DNA of 64,000 nucleotides, from the NCBI GenBank assembly GCA_029948255.1, contig JALIZF010001796.1, positions 544,001 to 608,000 on the forward strand. The letters run 5' to 3'. The notes below the pieces were generated by a model. It saw only the letters and a list, made by a program, of their open reading frames with translations, was not told where the DNA came from and made no database searches. This DNA is from Telmatactis stephensoni. Its lineage: Eukaryota; Cnidaria; Anthozoa; Actiniaria; Isophelliidae. Positions 36,601-64,000 of the stretch are shown piece by piece (position 1 is the first letter of the stretch; each line of letters starts with the position of its first letter). Both the position numbers and the translations under genes were made by a program.

Positions 36601-38431
36601 TAATATTATAAATATATAAAATTATCTAATTTCAATGAAACTTTTGATAATTATTACAGCAATTATTTTTGATTATTTTCAGTGATTAGCAGACTGTCTA
36701 TGTAAAAGCGCTTTATAAATAAAGTTATTATTATTATATTATTTTTGTTAAATGATCTTTAATTACATATCCCAACCTAAAATAAAGATGCTTTGCCTAA
36801 AAGGTTGCTAGGAGAGGGAGGTTGTTAAAGGTCTACCTCCGCCTTGGGTTTATTAAAGGCTAATGTGTTATCTACTTAATTATAAATATATTTTGTTTCC
36901 TAGGTAACAACATCTTTGGAAATGACATCAAGACAACTTTCAATGAAATGAAAACCCCACATGAAAGATCCCAGTATATATTGATGGATAGGATACGATC
37001 TCCTTTGGTCAAGAACTACATTGTTAGACCAGAACTTGATAAACCACTACTAGCCGATGTATTAAGTGAGTTTGGTACTTTTGGAGTTCTTATCAGGTAC
37101 GTTTATCATTGATAATAAGTTGGGATTGTTATTATTAACCATCATTAATTATAGAATATATGACAACTAAATGTATGATTCTCAACCTTTCAATACTTAG
37201 GCATCAATAATATACTGTGAATTAAATAAAGTATTATTATTATTATTATATCAAGAGTGTTTAGTACATAAGTAAATGAATTCTGATTTACCATATAGTA
37301 CCATTCATAATATTTTCGCATATTTGCAGTAAAATCATCCATACAAGAGCTTTCCCTGTCATTGTCAGCCTCAATGTCTCTTAAAAAGCCTCAAGCCCAA
37401 TTAACCTGACATCCTATTTATACTACAACTCCCCTGAACCAACTATATTTGGCATGACACCCCTATCATAATTAACCTGACATCCTATTTATACTACAAC
37501 TCCCCTGAACCAACTATATTTGGCATGACACCCCTATCAGAACAACAAATTTTATGTTCACATAATGATAATTGTGAGTGCAGTGCCAAAGATGATGGGA
37601 CCAAGTGCCCACAATATTGGGTGTGGTGCCATAAAGAGTTTGCCATGTAAAGTGGGCTTCAATGAGCTTTTATCGTGTAACTCCAGAAGTCACAGTACAG
37701 AAATGTAATTACCATAGCTTGAAAGAGCACATCAGAAGTAGTAAAACTGTGAAGTTTGAATGAAGTAACTTTCAAACTCACGAAGATATGAATTTTCCGA
37801 AATCGAAATTTTGTATGAAAACATTCGCTGGTGGGCATAGATGCCTACCAGCAAAGGTTTCTTACAAATTCACGCTTTTCAAAAATTCACATTCTCGCGA
37901 GTTTTGGATTTGATTCCTTCAAACTTCACTGTCTTGCTAATTTTAACATGCTCTTCCCAGCTATGGTAATTCTTTTTCTGTTTTAAGAATATAAAAATAC
38001 CTGATAAAAGCTCATTTCAGCTTCACGTACTCCACACAAACTATTGTAGTGATGTTCAGCAAGGTTTGCAGTCATAAAAAGATAATCAATTGAACTAGAG
38101 CAAGGCAGACTACATGCCATGTCTTCTTCTCCTTTTATTTATTGGTGCCCTGTACTGAACGTAAAAAATAAACGCATCAAGGTATAACTGATAGTGAAGT
38201 GAAAAAGGTGTACAAGCAATGAGCCACATCCATGAATAGACCATCCTCCTCATTTGGTTTTAGAAAACCTCATACTGTTGGTTAATTTTACTTTGTACTT
38301 TTTACAGTCTTGGTGATCGAGTGCTTGTAAGCAAGGAAGTTGGGCACCTAATGAGGACTAAAAGTGTTGAGCACCAAGACGGAGGTGTTGCCTCTGGAAG
38401 AGCAAACTTAGACAGTCCTTACCTCTTTTGA
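30616..38431 (+). CDS. GSS: Glutathione synthetase, 13 exons, 486 aa
   Basis: Eukaryotic glutathione synthetase joins gamma-glutamylcysteine and glycine using ATP, in the cytosol, typically as a homodimer of the ATP-grasp fold. Exons: 30616-30887, 31989-32064, 32500-32666, 32763-32811, 32885-32958, 33313-33393, 33473-33553, 34336-34405, 34649-34770, 35343-35412, 35837-35918, 36904-37096 and 38308-38431. All junctions are GT-AG and keep frame (1461 nt including the stop). Family motifs are visible: [65 protein letters not shown], the ATP-binding glycine loop [10 protein letters not shown] (spanning exons 11/12), and the C-terminal HLMRTK...[10 protein letters not shown]. Length is close to the human enzyme (474 aa). 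The start is the first ATG, in the context CAACATGGAC. It appears intact and functional. Intron 7 carries a minisatellite. Confidence 0.95.
31615..31665. repeat. Short tandem repeat in GSS intron 1
   Basis: Three copies of GAAGTGTCTGTCTTAGAG-like units. Apart from this, intron 1 (30888-31988) shows nothing recognisable. Confidence 0.5.
33638..34262. repeat. 39-bp minisatellite in GSS intron 7
   Basis: About 16 copies of a 39-bp unit with CCCATGACAGACACCTGTAT and GAGACAGACACCCCT. Because 39 is a multiple of three, long open frames (about 220 codons) appear on both strands. They lie wholly inside the intron between exons 33473-33553 and 34336-34405 and are not genes. Confidence 0.9.
34856..35014. 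mobile_element. Hairpin MITE in GSS intron 9, ~155 bp
   Basis: Inverted arms ACACCCTTCTAATAA ... TTATTAGAAGGGTGT, with internal AAATTTATTCTTTT and AAGAATAAATTT, flanked by TA on both sides. The pairing is good over ~70 bp per arm. Confidence 0.7.
36140..36350. repeat. Degenerate GGTAAGTGGT repeat
   Basis: Imperfect decamer-like tandem copies of GGTAAGTGGT and GGTAACAGGAA in GSS intron 11. Many copies contain GGTAAG, a splice-donor-like word. Confidence 0.6.
36400..36740 (+). pseudogene. LINE ORF2 3' end in GSS intron 11
   Basis: Reads [20 protein letters not shown] and then [15 protein letters not shown], stop at 36549-36551. This is the standard C-terminus of CR1/L2-type ORF2. The 3' UTR follows and ends in an ATT-rich tail (GCGCTTTATAAATAAAGTTA, then ATTATT). 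It lies in the same sense as GSS. Confidence 0.8.
37640..38085. mobile_element. TIR element in GSS intron 12
   Basis: Inverted arms: left TTACCATAGCTTGAAAGAGC through GTAAAACTGTGAAGTTTGAA, right the complement near 37905-37985, with outer ends AATGAGCTTTTATC. The same family occurs at 61380-61645 (AAAGAGCATATCAAAATCAG). It is absent from the duplicated GSS segment at 8220-9060. Confidence 0.65.
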
Positions 38432-38639
38432 AACAACAATTACACTGGAGTGTAGGGAAGGGATTCATCATATACTTAAACACTCCGTACCTGATTTGAT
38501 AACAAACAACACTGACAAGAGAGAAGGGCTTTATAGAAGGGATTTGAGATTTATTCGTCAAATGAAGGGAGTCTGTAGAGAAAGGATTCATTAACTTACA
38601 CAGTCCTTACTTGATTTGATAACAAACAACTCAAGCCAA

Positions 38640-39471
38640 GAGGCTATTGAGAAGGAAATCGTTCACCAAATGAAGGGAGTGTGTAAAGAAGGTATTCATT
38701 AACTTACACATGACTTATTTTGATTTGAGTCAAGGGACTCGCCTAACTATAATGGAGGTCAAAACGGAGCATACGCTGTATATTGAAATTTGAAACTTTT
38801 TTCCAATTATTATACACGAGTTTTTAATCACAGAAAATTATCACAACGTGTGCTATATAATGCATTAAAGCTGTCTTTAAACCTTAAACCCAATACTACC
38901 TCTTTTTATTCCTTACAATATTTATCTAATACTAATATTAAATATGATGAACTGTAATATAATGTATAATGTAAATACCGATGCATCGTTGTTACAATGC
39001 AAAAAGTATCAGGAAAAAAAAAAAAGATTATTTATTGGTAATTGTATTAATCATTCTAGGTAGGAGAGAATTATTGATATAAAGAAATTAATTGAAATTT
39101 GTGGAACTGAAATCTCTAAACAAAATGACTAATTTGAAATTAATAAGCAGTCTTCTTGTAATCATTGTATCCAGACTGAAGTGATTGAAAGAATGAAGAA
39201 TAAACAATTTAATAAGTTTATCCGTGAAATCAGTGAAAGTACAAATCAATAAGTACTCGTATTGACAGAAAAAAACAATAAACAAAATAAACAAACACAA
39301 ACAAATTTTGAGGGTGAGATTTTTATTCTATTTGTACAATAAATCGTACTGTATCCACGGTGCAAAAGAGAGAATAAATCAACAAAATGCCAATATTGAT
39401 GTTTTTCTTCAGTCGGTAAATCCCGAACATTGCCGAACAGTTTTCGGAACTCCGCCCACAGAACAAGTGTT
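38640..39471. other. No gene recognised (GSS downstream region)
   Basis: AT-rich DNA without convincing coding potential. GSS 3' UTR and polyadenylation should lie in its first part, but no clear signal was picked. Confidence 0.5.
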
Positions 39472-39475
39472 GCGG

Positions 39476-40528
39476 TGTCACAGGGATATGTGTTCCCCCG
39501 AGTTTTGTGTTCCCCCGAACACTGGGCACTAGTGTTTTGTGTTTCCCCTACGGCCTTCCCACCCCTCCCTCCAATGCATCTTCAGAAAGCATGTTCCCCC
39601 AACTTTTAATTAGTCACAACATCGACTAGTTAGTTTTGGAAAATATTGAAGTTGAAAAGAGGTGCACGAATGGGTCTTGATAGAAAGAAAATAAACGCAA
39701 GAATAAGAGGTACGTTTTTACAATGTTTTTAAGAAGTTTCTTTAACTGCATTTTCTTCACAAAAAAAGTATTTCCCAGACAAAAAATGCTTCAATAATAG
39801 CTTTCGCGGGAAAATTGGTTTGTCGATTTGCTTCCATCGGCTATACTTCGGTGAACAAATTCACAACTTATAAAACAACCTGAAGAGTTGGTAAGGTAAA
39901 CGTCATGACTGTCTTATTCTGAATATGAAAATTGTTAATTATCTACATAGAAGGGTGAATATACTCCTGCAGATTTTCACAAAAAAATACACGTGTAAAG
40001 TATGTACGTCCTGAGAAGAGTAAGAAGGACGTTCTTGCTTGAAACGTGCGAAGATGGCGAAGAAAACGGCCCAGATTTCTCATTGAATCGTTGAGTCAAA
40101 GCTTTTCATTTTCATAATGTTCGAACTTGCGGTAACCTTGGATTAAAAAAAGACTTCAAAAATAAAACGAATTCCCGTGAGTTTAAAAGATTAAAATGCT
40201 TTTAATAAGCGTATCTTCTTTTTACTCCATAAGCAAGAAATAAACCAACAGTCGAGGATTTACGTCCAATACATTTGAAATAGTTATTGTAAAAAGTCCT
40301 TTGAAAATACATTAAGAAACTTCTTAAAAAACATTGTAAAAAGGTACCTTTTTTTCAACTTCAATATTTTCCAAAACTAACTAGTCGATGTTGTGACTAA
40401 AAGTTGGAGGAACATGCTTTCTGAAGATGCGTTGGAGGGAGGGGTGGGAAGGCCGTAGGGGAAACACAAAACACTAGTGCCCAGTGTTCGGGGGAACACA
40501 AAACTCGGGGGAACAAATCCCTGTGACA
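39476..40528. mobile_element. TIR element with TGTCACAGGG ends and 4-bp duplication
   Basis: A 1053-bp element. The ends TGTCACAGGGATAT and ATCCCTGTGACA are inverted, and arms extend ~260 bp (39476-~39745, ~40280-40528), including GTGTTCCCCCGAGTTTTGTG and its complement. GCGG flanks it on both sides (39472-39475, 40529-40532). No coding region. TGT...ACA ends with a 4-bp TSD resemble Ginger-type or integrase-like insertions, but a superfamily call is only tentative. Confidence 0.7.
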
Positions 40529-40532
40529 GCGG

Positions 40533-41090
40533 TATGATTGGGCCACTGGACGCGGGTGAAAAACGCATTGCGCATGCTCGAAAATTCGGCAGGAATTCGT
40601 GAACACTTTCATGTTTACAAATAAAATTACCGCCGATTCAACTGGCGTGTATTATGCGAATTCTCATGTATTAGTTGACCAGGGAAAGAGAACAACTAAA
40701 GCGAAGTTTTAGGAAAAACATAACTCTGTTTAGGGACTCAGCCTTTCAAGATTTACTAAACTTCCAGTGGTTTTATTTCAAATTTCCGAGTATACGCAAT
40801 GCGCGTTTTTACCCGTGTCGGACCTCTGTTCGGGATATGTTCTCTTTCGTTCAGCAATGTTCGCAGTTCTTCAGAGTTTGAATGTCAGTTCGCAGAATAT
40901 CGAAACCCGTTGCCATAAAAGGAATTTATTTCATTTTTAAAGTTGCACGATTAAAACTTTGAGAAAACGTTGATGACGGAGTAAAATTAATCCTAAATTT
41001 TACGTGAAGCCATGCTCGTGTTTATGATGCACTTGAATCAAGAAAAGACAGGATATTCATGCTCTCTTGGCTGAATAGACCGTTTTCTCG
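40533..41090. other. No gene recognised
   Basis: Nothing beyond short fortuitous open frames. Confidence 0.45.
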
Positions 41091-41415
41091 ATATTGCGCA
41101 TGCAGCTTATATTCGGTCTATATAACCGAGATATAACGCGCACGCTGATTGGCTGGCTACCATGTTTATATCAGAGGACAGAGACATGGCTCACTCAGAA
41201 AACGTCGAAAATATTTTATAAAAGCAATATAAAACGATCGCTTATGTCTCTGTTCTGGGATATAAACACTCTGGAAGATGTAGAGCACTCGAAAAGCAAG
41301 AGAAACACTCGGCTACGCCTCGTGTTCCTAAGCTTGCTTTTCTCTTGCTCTACATCTTCCATCGTGTTTATATCACAGAACAGAGACATGCGCGCGCGTT
41401 TTATATTCCTTAAGC
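41091..41415. repeat. Fold-back repeat (CCAAT/GCGC family)
   Basis: It carries ATATAACGCGCACGCTGATTGGCT near 41130-41155, GACAGAGACATGGC, and a palindrome (arms ~41243-41305 and ~41330-41390, GTCTCTGTTCTG ... CAGAACAGAGAC) around GGCTACGCCTCGTG. It is strongly similar to 43508-43893. Confidence 0.7.
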
Positions 41416-42280
41416 ATTGATTAACAAATAGATTTCATTTTTCGTGCGTCTGTAATCTAATAGATGCACAGATGATGTCAAAATGTGCATTTATAGGTGA
41501 ATAATTATAAAAACTTTTAAAAATGAAACAAGTTTGAATCGCAAAAAATTTATCCTGCATTTCCTGTTAATGTCCCGTCATAAGTACAAAGGCTGGTCTT
41601 CGAACACGGGACTCGGGGCCAATTAACATCTTTGAAAGAAAAAAATAAAAGTCTTATCCGGCCACAAAAAGTATAAAACCTGGGTACATGTATAATAAAC
41701 TGTGCTCTATGCATGAATATATACTTGCAGAAGATTTTTTATCAAATAAGTTCCCAAAGATGTAATCAGTGCTCCATGACCAAATCACAAAAAAATAAAA
41801 CAAAAATTTTTGTCGAAAATTTACAACAACAACAGCAAAGTTCATTTTTTGTAGCAGAATCGTCATGTAAAAAGGGAAGAGAGGGGAAAAAAATGACCTT
41901 TGTGACAAACTCCGAAATTAGTAGCATGTGTAACACTGTAAAGAAACTATCTTTAGTTCAACCCATTGCTTTTAAATGAAAGGTTGGGTATGAGACGTTC
42001 TTGTCAGAGTAAAGATAAGATTTAGTTTAATACTGAAGGCATTCTTTAGGACTCTACCTTCTAATACTCCGTTTCAAAGCCAAAAGTACAAAAAAGCCTG
42101 GCTTAGTGTACTTCCTCCCATTGGTTTGGAACATCTTTGAGAACCTCCAGGAATTTATGATATCGAAAGCTTAAGTGCGTTTTGTATAGTTAGAGGATTG
42201 TCTACTTGTTGGAGGATTGTATATATTTGCTTCGTGGGTGGTTTCCGTGATAGTGCTACATACTTTGAATAACAGTTGAA
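41416..42280. other. No gene recognised
   Basis: AT-rich, no supported coding region. Open frames at 41654-41979 lie antiparallel in low-complexity A/T-rich sequence. Confidence 0.45.
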
Positions 42281-42545
42281 CCCTCACTAACGACAACCTT
42301 GCCAAACCATTAACCCTCACCAACGACAATCTTGCCAAACCATTAACCCTCACCAACGACAACCTTGCCAAACCATTAACCCTCATCAACGACAACCTTG
42401 CCAAACCATTAACCCTCACCAACGACAACCTTGCCAAACCATTAACCCTCACCAACGACAAGTTTGCCAAACCATTAGCCCTCACCAACGAAAACCTTGC
42501 CAAACCATTAACCCTCACCAACGACAACCTTGCCAAACCAAACTC
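42281..42545. repeat. 33-bp minisatellite, ~8 copies
   Basis: Tandem units close to CCTTGCCAAACCATTAACCC plus TCACCAACGACAA. The 33-bp period leaves an open frame on the minus strand, which is not considered a gene. Confidence 0.85.
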
Positions 42546-43507
42546 CCCCAGAAAGACGCTTGTTCTATCCTTAGGTTTCTAGCGGTTTATATTAGCCTGT
42601 GCAAAAGACTACCGTCACTTCAAACTTATGCTTCAAGGTTTGGTATCGAGTAGTTCAACTGCATTCAGTACACTAGTGGTTGGTGCCTGTGCAGTAAGTT
42701 TTTAACGTCACTAGGAAAAGCCATCAAGTAGTATAGTAGGGTTCAAGTAAAATGCAGATGTCTGAATGACTCGGGTGAGTCTTTAATATTGTAATGGAAA
42801 TCGGCGAATGAACAAAATAAAACAATATTGAACCGGTAATGAATGAGAACAGTATGAAGGTAAACTAAATCATATCATTTCCTGATAACCAAAACATAAA
42901 GAATTGGTAGCCATGTTGGATGAAACACCGCGGCAAAACGGTACCACGCATGCGTGCCTTCCCAGTCCTCCTCTATTGGTCTCAATGATTACATTCGATA
43001 GTCAAGCAAAACTCAAGCCACAGAGCAAAACCCGGTCTTCCGAAAATGAGGTCAAGGACTTTGCAGTATATTATACTACCTGCCTTTTTCTTACGTTACT
43101 TTTCTGTTTTCTCCCGTGTTTAAAATTAAGCTCAAAGATATGATATGGGAAAATCTAAAGAAAACAATTCAAAACTATTCAGTGCTTGGGATTCCTGTGA
43201 TCAAGACGTGGCCGCGCGAAAGCCCGCGATAACTCGCGCATGCACAGTCGTTTAGCCCTGGTGTCTTTTTCATTCAAGATGGCAGCCGTGACGTCACATG
43301 TAACGCAAGTATGATGGCTTTTCCGTGATGTGATTTAAGTAATGTTCTCGTATATGGGACTCCCAGGAAGGGTTGATTTGATATCTGAAAGAAAAACGGC
43401 ATCATTTAGTGAAACGTTTTGATAATAGTGTAATAAGAGACGATGGAAAATTTCTAACAATGGACAACAATTTCTATAGCATTTTATAATAAGGACACCA
43501 TAAGTTG
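42546..43507. other. No gene recognised
   Basis: No coding region supported. 43290-43310 has GTGACGTCACATGTAACG, a CRE-like palindrome. Confidence 0.45.
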
Positions 43508-43893
43508 TAAGCATTCAATATTTAAGGAATATAATACGCGCGCGCATGTCTCTGTTCTGTGATATAAACACGATGGAAGATGTAGAGCAAGAGAAAAGCA
43601 AGCTTAGGAACACGAGGCGTAGCCGTTATAAAATATTTTATATCACAGTACAGAGACATAAGCGATCGTTTTATATTGCTTTTATAAAATATTTTCGACG
43701 TTTTTTGAGCGAGCCATGTCTCTGTCCTCTGATATAAACATGGTAGCCAGCCAATCAGCGCGCGCGTTATATCTCAAATATTTTATAACGGCTACGCCTC
43801 GTGTTCCTAAGCTTGCTTTTCTCTTGCTCTACATCTTCCATCGTGTTTATATCACAGAACAGAGACATGCGCGCGCGTTTTATATTCCTTAAA
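43508..43893. repeat. Long fold-back repeat, arms ~125 bp
   Basis: Inverted arms 43508-43637 and 43770-43893 (ATATTTAAGGAATATAATAC ... complement), containing GCGCGCGCATGTCTCTGTTC and ACACGAGGCGTAGCC. The spacer includes AGCCAATCAGCGCGCGCGTT. It is a sister of 41091-41415. Confidence 0.8.
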
Positions 43894-43897
43894 TATA

Positions 43898-44885
43898 TAG
43901 CTGTTTCAAAAAAGGTTGACGGGGCGAATGGCGAATGGCAATCGGCGATTGGTGATTGCACGACCGAAAGGAAATTTGGGATAACAAGAATTGCTTCATT
44001 TTCACTAATTAAATACCCAATCAGTGCCGGTACCATGCAGTAAAGACCTTATTGGACAAAGTGGTCGATAGGCGATGCCTAACAGCATCCGCTTATCAAA
44101 CACTTTAAGTTATTTCAAAAGTTCAGTTAAAACGTATCTTTTTAATAAATATTTTTCTTAGGACTTATTACATATAGATAATATATACATATAGATGCCG
44201 GTATTGATATATTTTCCTATAATTTCGACGGTCGTTTTCTGCTTTATAGGTTTTATTATTATTATTATTATTTTGTTTTTCATTTTAGCACTGTAAGAGA
44301 TAGAGACACTGTATATATGCTCCCAATACTTATTATTATTATATTTTGAAAATAATTCAAGAGTTTTGATTGGCTAAGAGCCACCGGATAAATTACCATA
44401 GTCGCCGGCTAGCTGCCCAAATTTGGAGTTATGAAAATGTTGAAAACCATTATTCGAAGTTATGACGTAATTTTCTCGAATATGGAAAATTAGCTTGCGG
44501 TATGACGTCACGCTAATTTATGCAATTCATGCCAAAAGCGGGAAAACAACAACAACATGTATTCTTGTCAACAAAGCACAACTGAGAAAAAATTATTTTC
44601 AAAAAATAATAAAACAATTATTGAATTCGTTTCTCGTAGGATATGGGGAATTATTAAGGCCTCGGTTTGTGTTATCTGCCTCAGCCTTCGGCTTCGGCAG
44701 ATAACACAAATCTCGGCCTTAATAATTCCCCATATCCTACTCGAACTCATCCAATAATTGCTTATTATTTTTAGGCGATTCATATCTCCGGTGTGGATAG
44801 CGGTCTAATAGCGTGACCACAGTTCCCATCACCATCGCCGATCGCCATTCGTCGTTCGCCCCGTCAACCTTTTTTGAAATAGCTA
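43898..44885. mobile_element. TIR element (YAGCTATTTCAA family, copy C)
   Basis: 988 bp. Ends TAGCTGTTTCAAAAAAGG and CCTTTTTTGAAATAGCTA continue inward as GTTGACGGGGCGAAYGGCGA. TA flanks it. Inside are a LINE 3' remnant (44100-44350), GTTTTGATTGGCTAAGAGCC (44362-44381), and a perfect hairpin at ~44635-44745 (GGATATGGGGAATTATTAAG ... complement) around GCCTTCGGCTTCGGC. Confidence 0.75.
44100..44350 (+). pseudogene. LINE ORF2 3' remnant
   Basis: Reads SYFKSSVKTYLFNKYFS then stop (about 44109-44162), the usual FK..VKTYLF ending of CR1/L2 ORF2, followed by an ATT-repeat tail. It lies inside TIR copy C. Confidence 0.55.
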
Positions 44886-45318
44886 TATACAAGCGCTTTT
44901 AGGCTCTAAGAATAAAATGTTTTAACATTTATTCTTAACATTTAAAAATGCTAACAAAATTTGGTGAATGCGTCTTAGAGATTTAAGCCCGGTACTTTGG
45001 AAGATGTGACATTTTGATAAGTCGAGAAAAATCATGGTTAGTTGGTAAATATCTGCGCCTAAGTGAATAAAGAAAGCAGCTTTGTAAACAGAGTTTTTAA
45101 TTGCGGAAAATTAGTTCGCTGCAATGGCTTTTCTCTTTTAAGGACTAGGTGTTGCATTTTAGTTTTAACAGAAGGAAACCGGCTTTTTTAAACACTTTTA
45201 CTAGTTCTCTATGAACAAACAAACAGACGGCCAGACAGACAAACAAACAAACAAACAAGGAAACAAACCGACAGACAGACAGACAGGCAGACAAATAAAT
45301 AAACAAACAAACATACAT

Positions 45319-45363
<45 letters not shown>

Positions 45364-45448
45364 GAAACAAAGTACTAACAAACGAACAATAAACAAATGA
45401 ACAAAACTGAAATAATATATCATGTTTTGATTTCTGTAAACTGTGATA
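44886..45448. other. 3' flank of the REJ-like gene, with CAGA/CAAA microsatellite
   Basis: 45225-45365 is a microsatellite of ACAA and CAGA tetramers (about 11 perfect CAGA copies at 45318-45363). Otherwise no gene. It should contain the 3' UTR of the minus-strand gene. Confidence 0.6.
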
Positions 45449-63625
<18,177 letters not shown>

Positions 63626-64000
63626 CTTAAAAGGAATTCAAGATAAAAAGTAATAAATTATCTGTATTAAGGACAATCACAAAACATACTGTGAGGGCGG
63701 TCAGTCGTAGACATTAGAATTTAAAGGTTTGAAACTGACCTAAAAATTAAAACTTTAAAAGCTGAATTTTCGGTTACTCGCTGTAGCCTTCTTCAGAACT
63801 ATAATGATTACTTGCAAGAGCTTGTGATGATAAATTTGAATATACCACAAACGATTTGTAAACCCTTGGGAAGTCTATGTGTTCGTTAATTGAATTTCAT
63901 AAACAGACATCTGGAACGCCGAGACCGTCAGCCCACAACTGAAAGCTCAATGGACATCAAAGGTTTCGCTACTATACCCTATGTGAAGGAAGTGGCTGAG
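63626..64000. other. Intron of the REJ-like gene running off the window
   Basis: No upstream exon recognised in 63626-64000. The acceptor for exon 63625-63113 (AG at 63627-63626) is intact and phase 2, so upstream coding exons must exist beyond the edge. Confidence 0.6.

Overview
This window looks like nuclear DNA of an early-branching animal, most plausibly an anthozoan cnidarian (coral or anemone-like). That is inferred from intron-rich genes with canonical GT-AG introns, AT-rich non-coding DNA, many fold-back/MITE elements, CR1/L2-type LINEs, an animal glutathione synthetase, and a large REJ/TIG-type surface protein. No bacterial features (operons, Shine-Dalgarno sites, CRISPR) are present. 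The species cannot be named from sequence alone.

Region by region. (1) 1-4050: a decayed CR1/L2-like LINE on the minus strand, interrupted by two terminal-inverted-repeat (TIR) elements. (2) 4160-8150: almost wholly fold-back and TIR elements. (3) 8220-9060: a second copy of the last exon and 3' flank of glutathione synthetase. (4) 9060-11950: degraded repeats and a TIR element. (5) 11950-29640: a nest of transposons. One plus-strand LINE is split into three parts, first by a 6.7-kb Mutator-like (MULE) element at 13809-20513 with near-identical long TIRs, a clean target duplication and an apparently intact nine-exon transposase gene, and then by a 7-kb composite insertion at 21648-28640 that carries no recognisable gene. 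(6) 30616-38431: a complete 13-exon glutathione synthetase gene (GSS, plus strand), reconstructed exon by exon (486 aa). (7) 38432-45448: a repeat-filled interval between two convergent genes. (8) 45449-63625: 22 exons of a minus-strand gene whose 5' end lies beyond the right edge. It encodes at least 1809 aa: Cys-rich CGxCxG repeats, TIG/IPT-like and REJ-like modules, a dibasic furin-type site, a GPS-like motif lacking the cleavage residues, a Ser/Thr mucin-like stretch, a SEA-like domain, one transmembrane helix and a short tail.

How the parts relate. GSS and the REJ-like gene are the two host genes. GSS makes glutathione in the cytosol; the other product should sit on the cell surface. They are transcribed towards each other and show no sign of functional linkage. 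Everything else is mobile or repeat DNA. Introns of both genes have been colonised by minisatellites (39-bp units in GSS intron 7; 24- to 46-bp units in at least five introns of the REJ-like gene) and by small TIR elements. The most interesting items are the young MULE with a triplicated in-frame acidic mini-exon, the gene-free 7-kb composite insertion, the cleavage-dead GPS in the surface protein, the GSS terminal-exon duplication, and recurring CCAAT-plus-GCGC and YAGCTATTTCAA signatures shared by otherwise different repeats. Exon boundaries were derived by hand from GT/AG sites and frame continuity; no alignment or database search was run.
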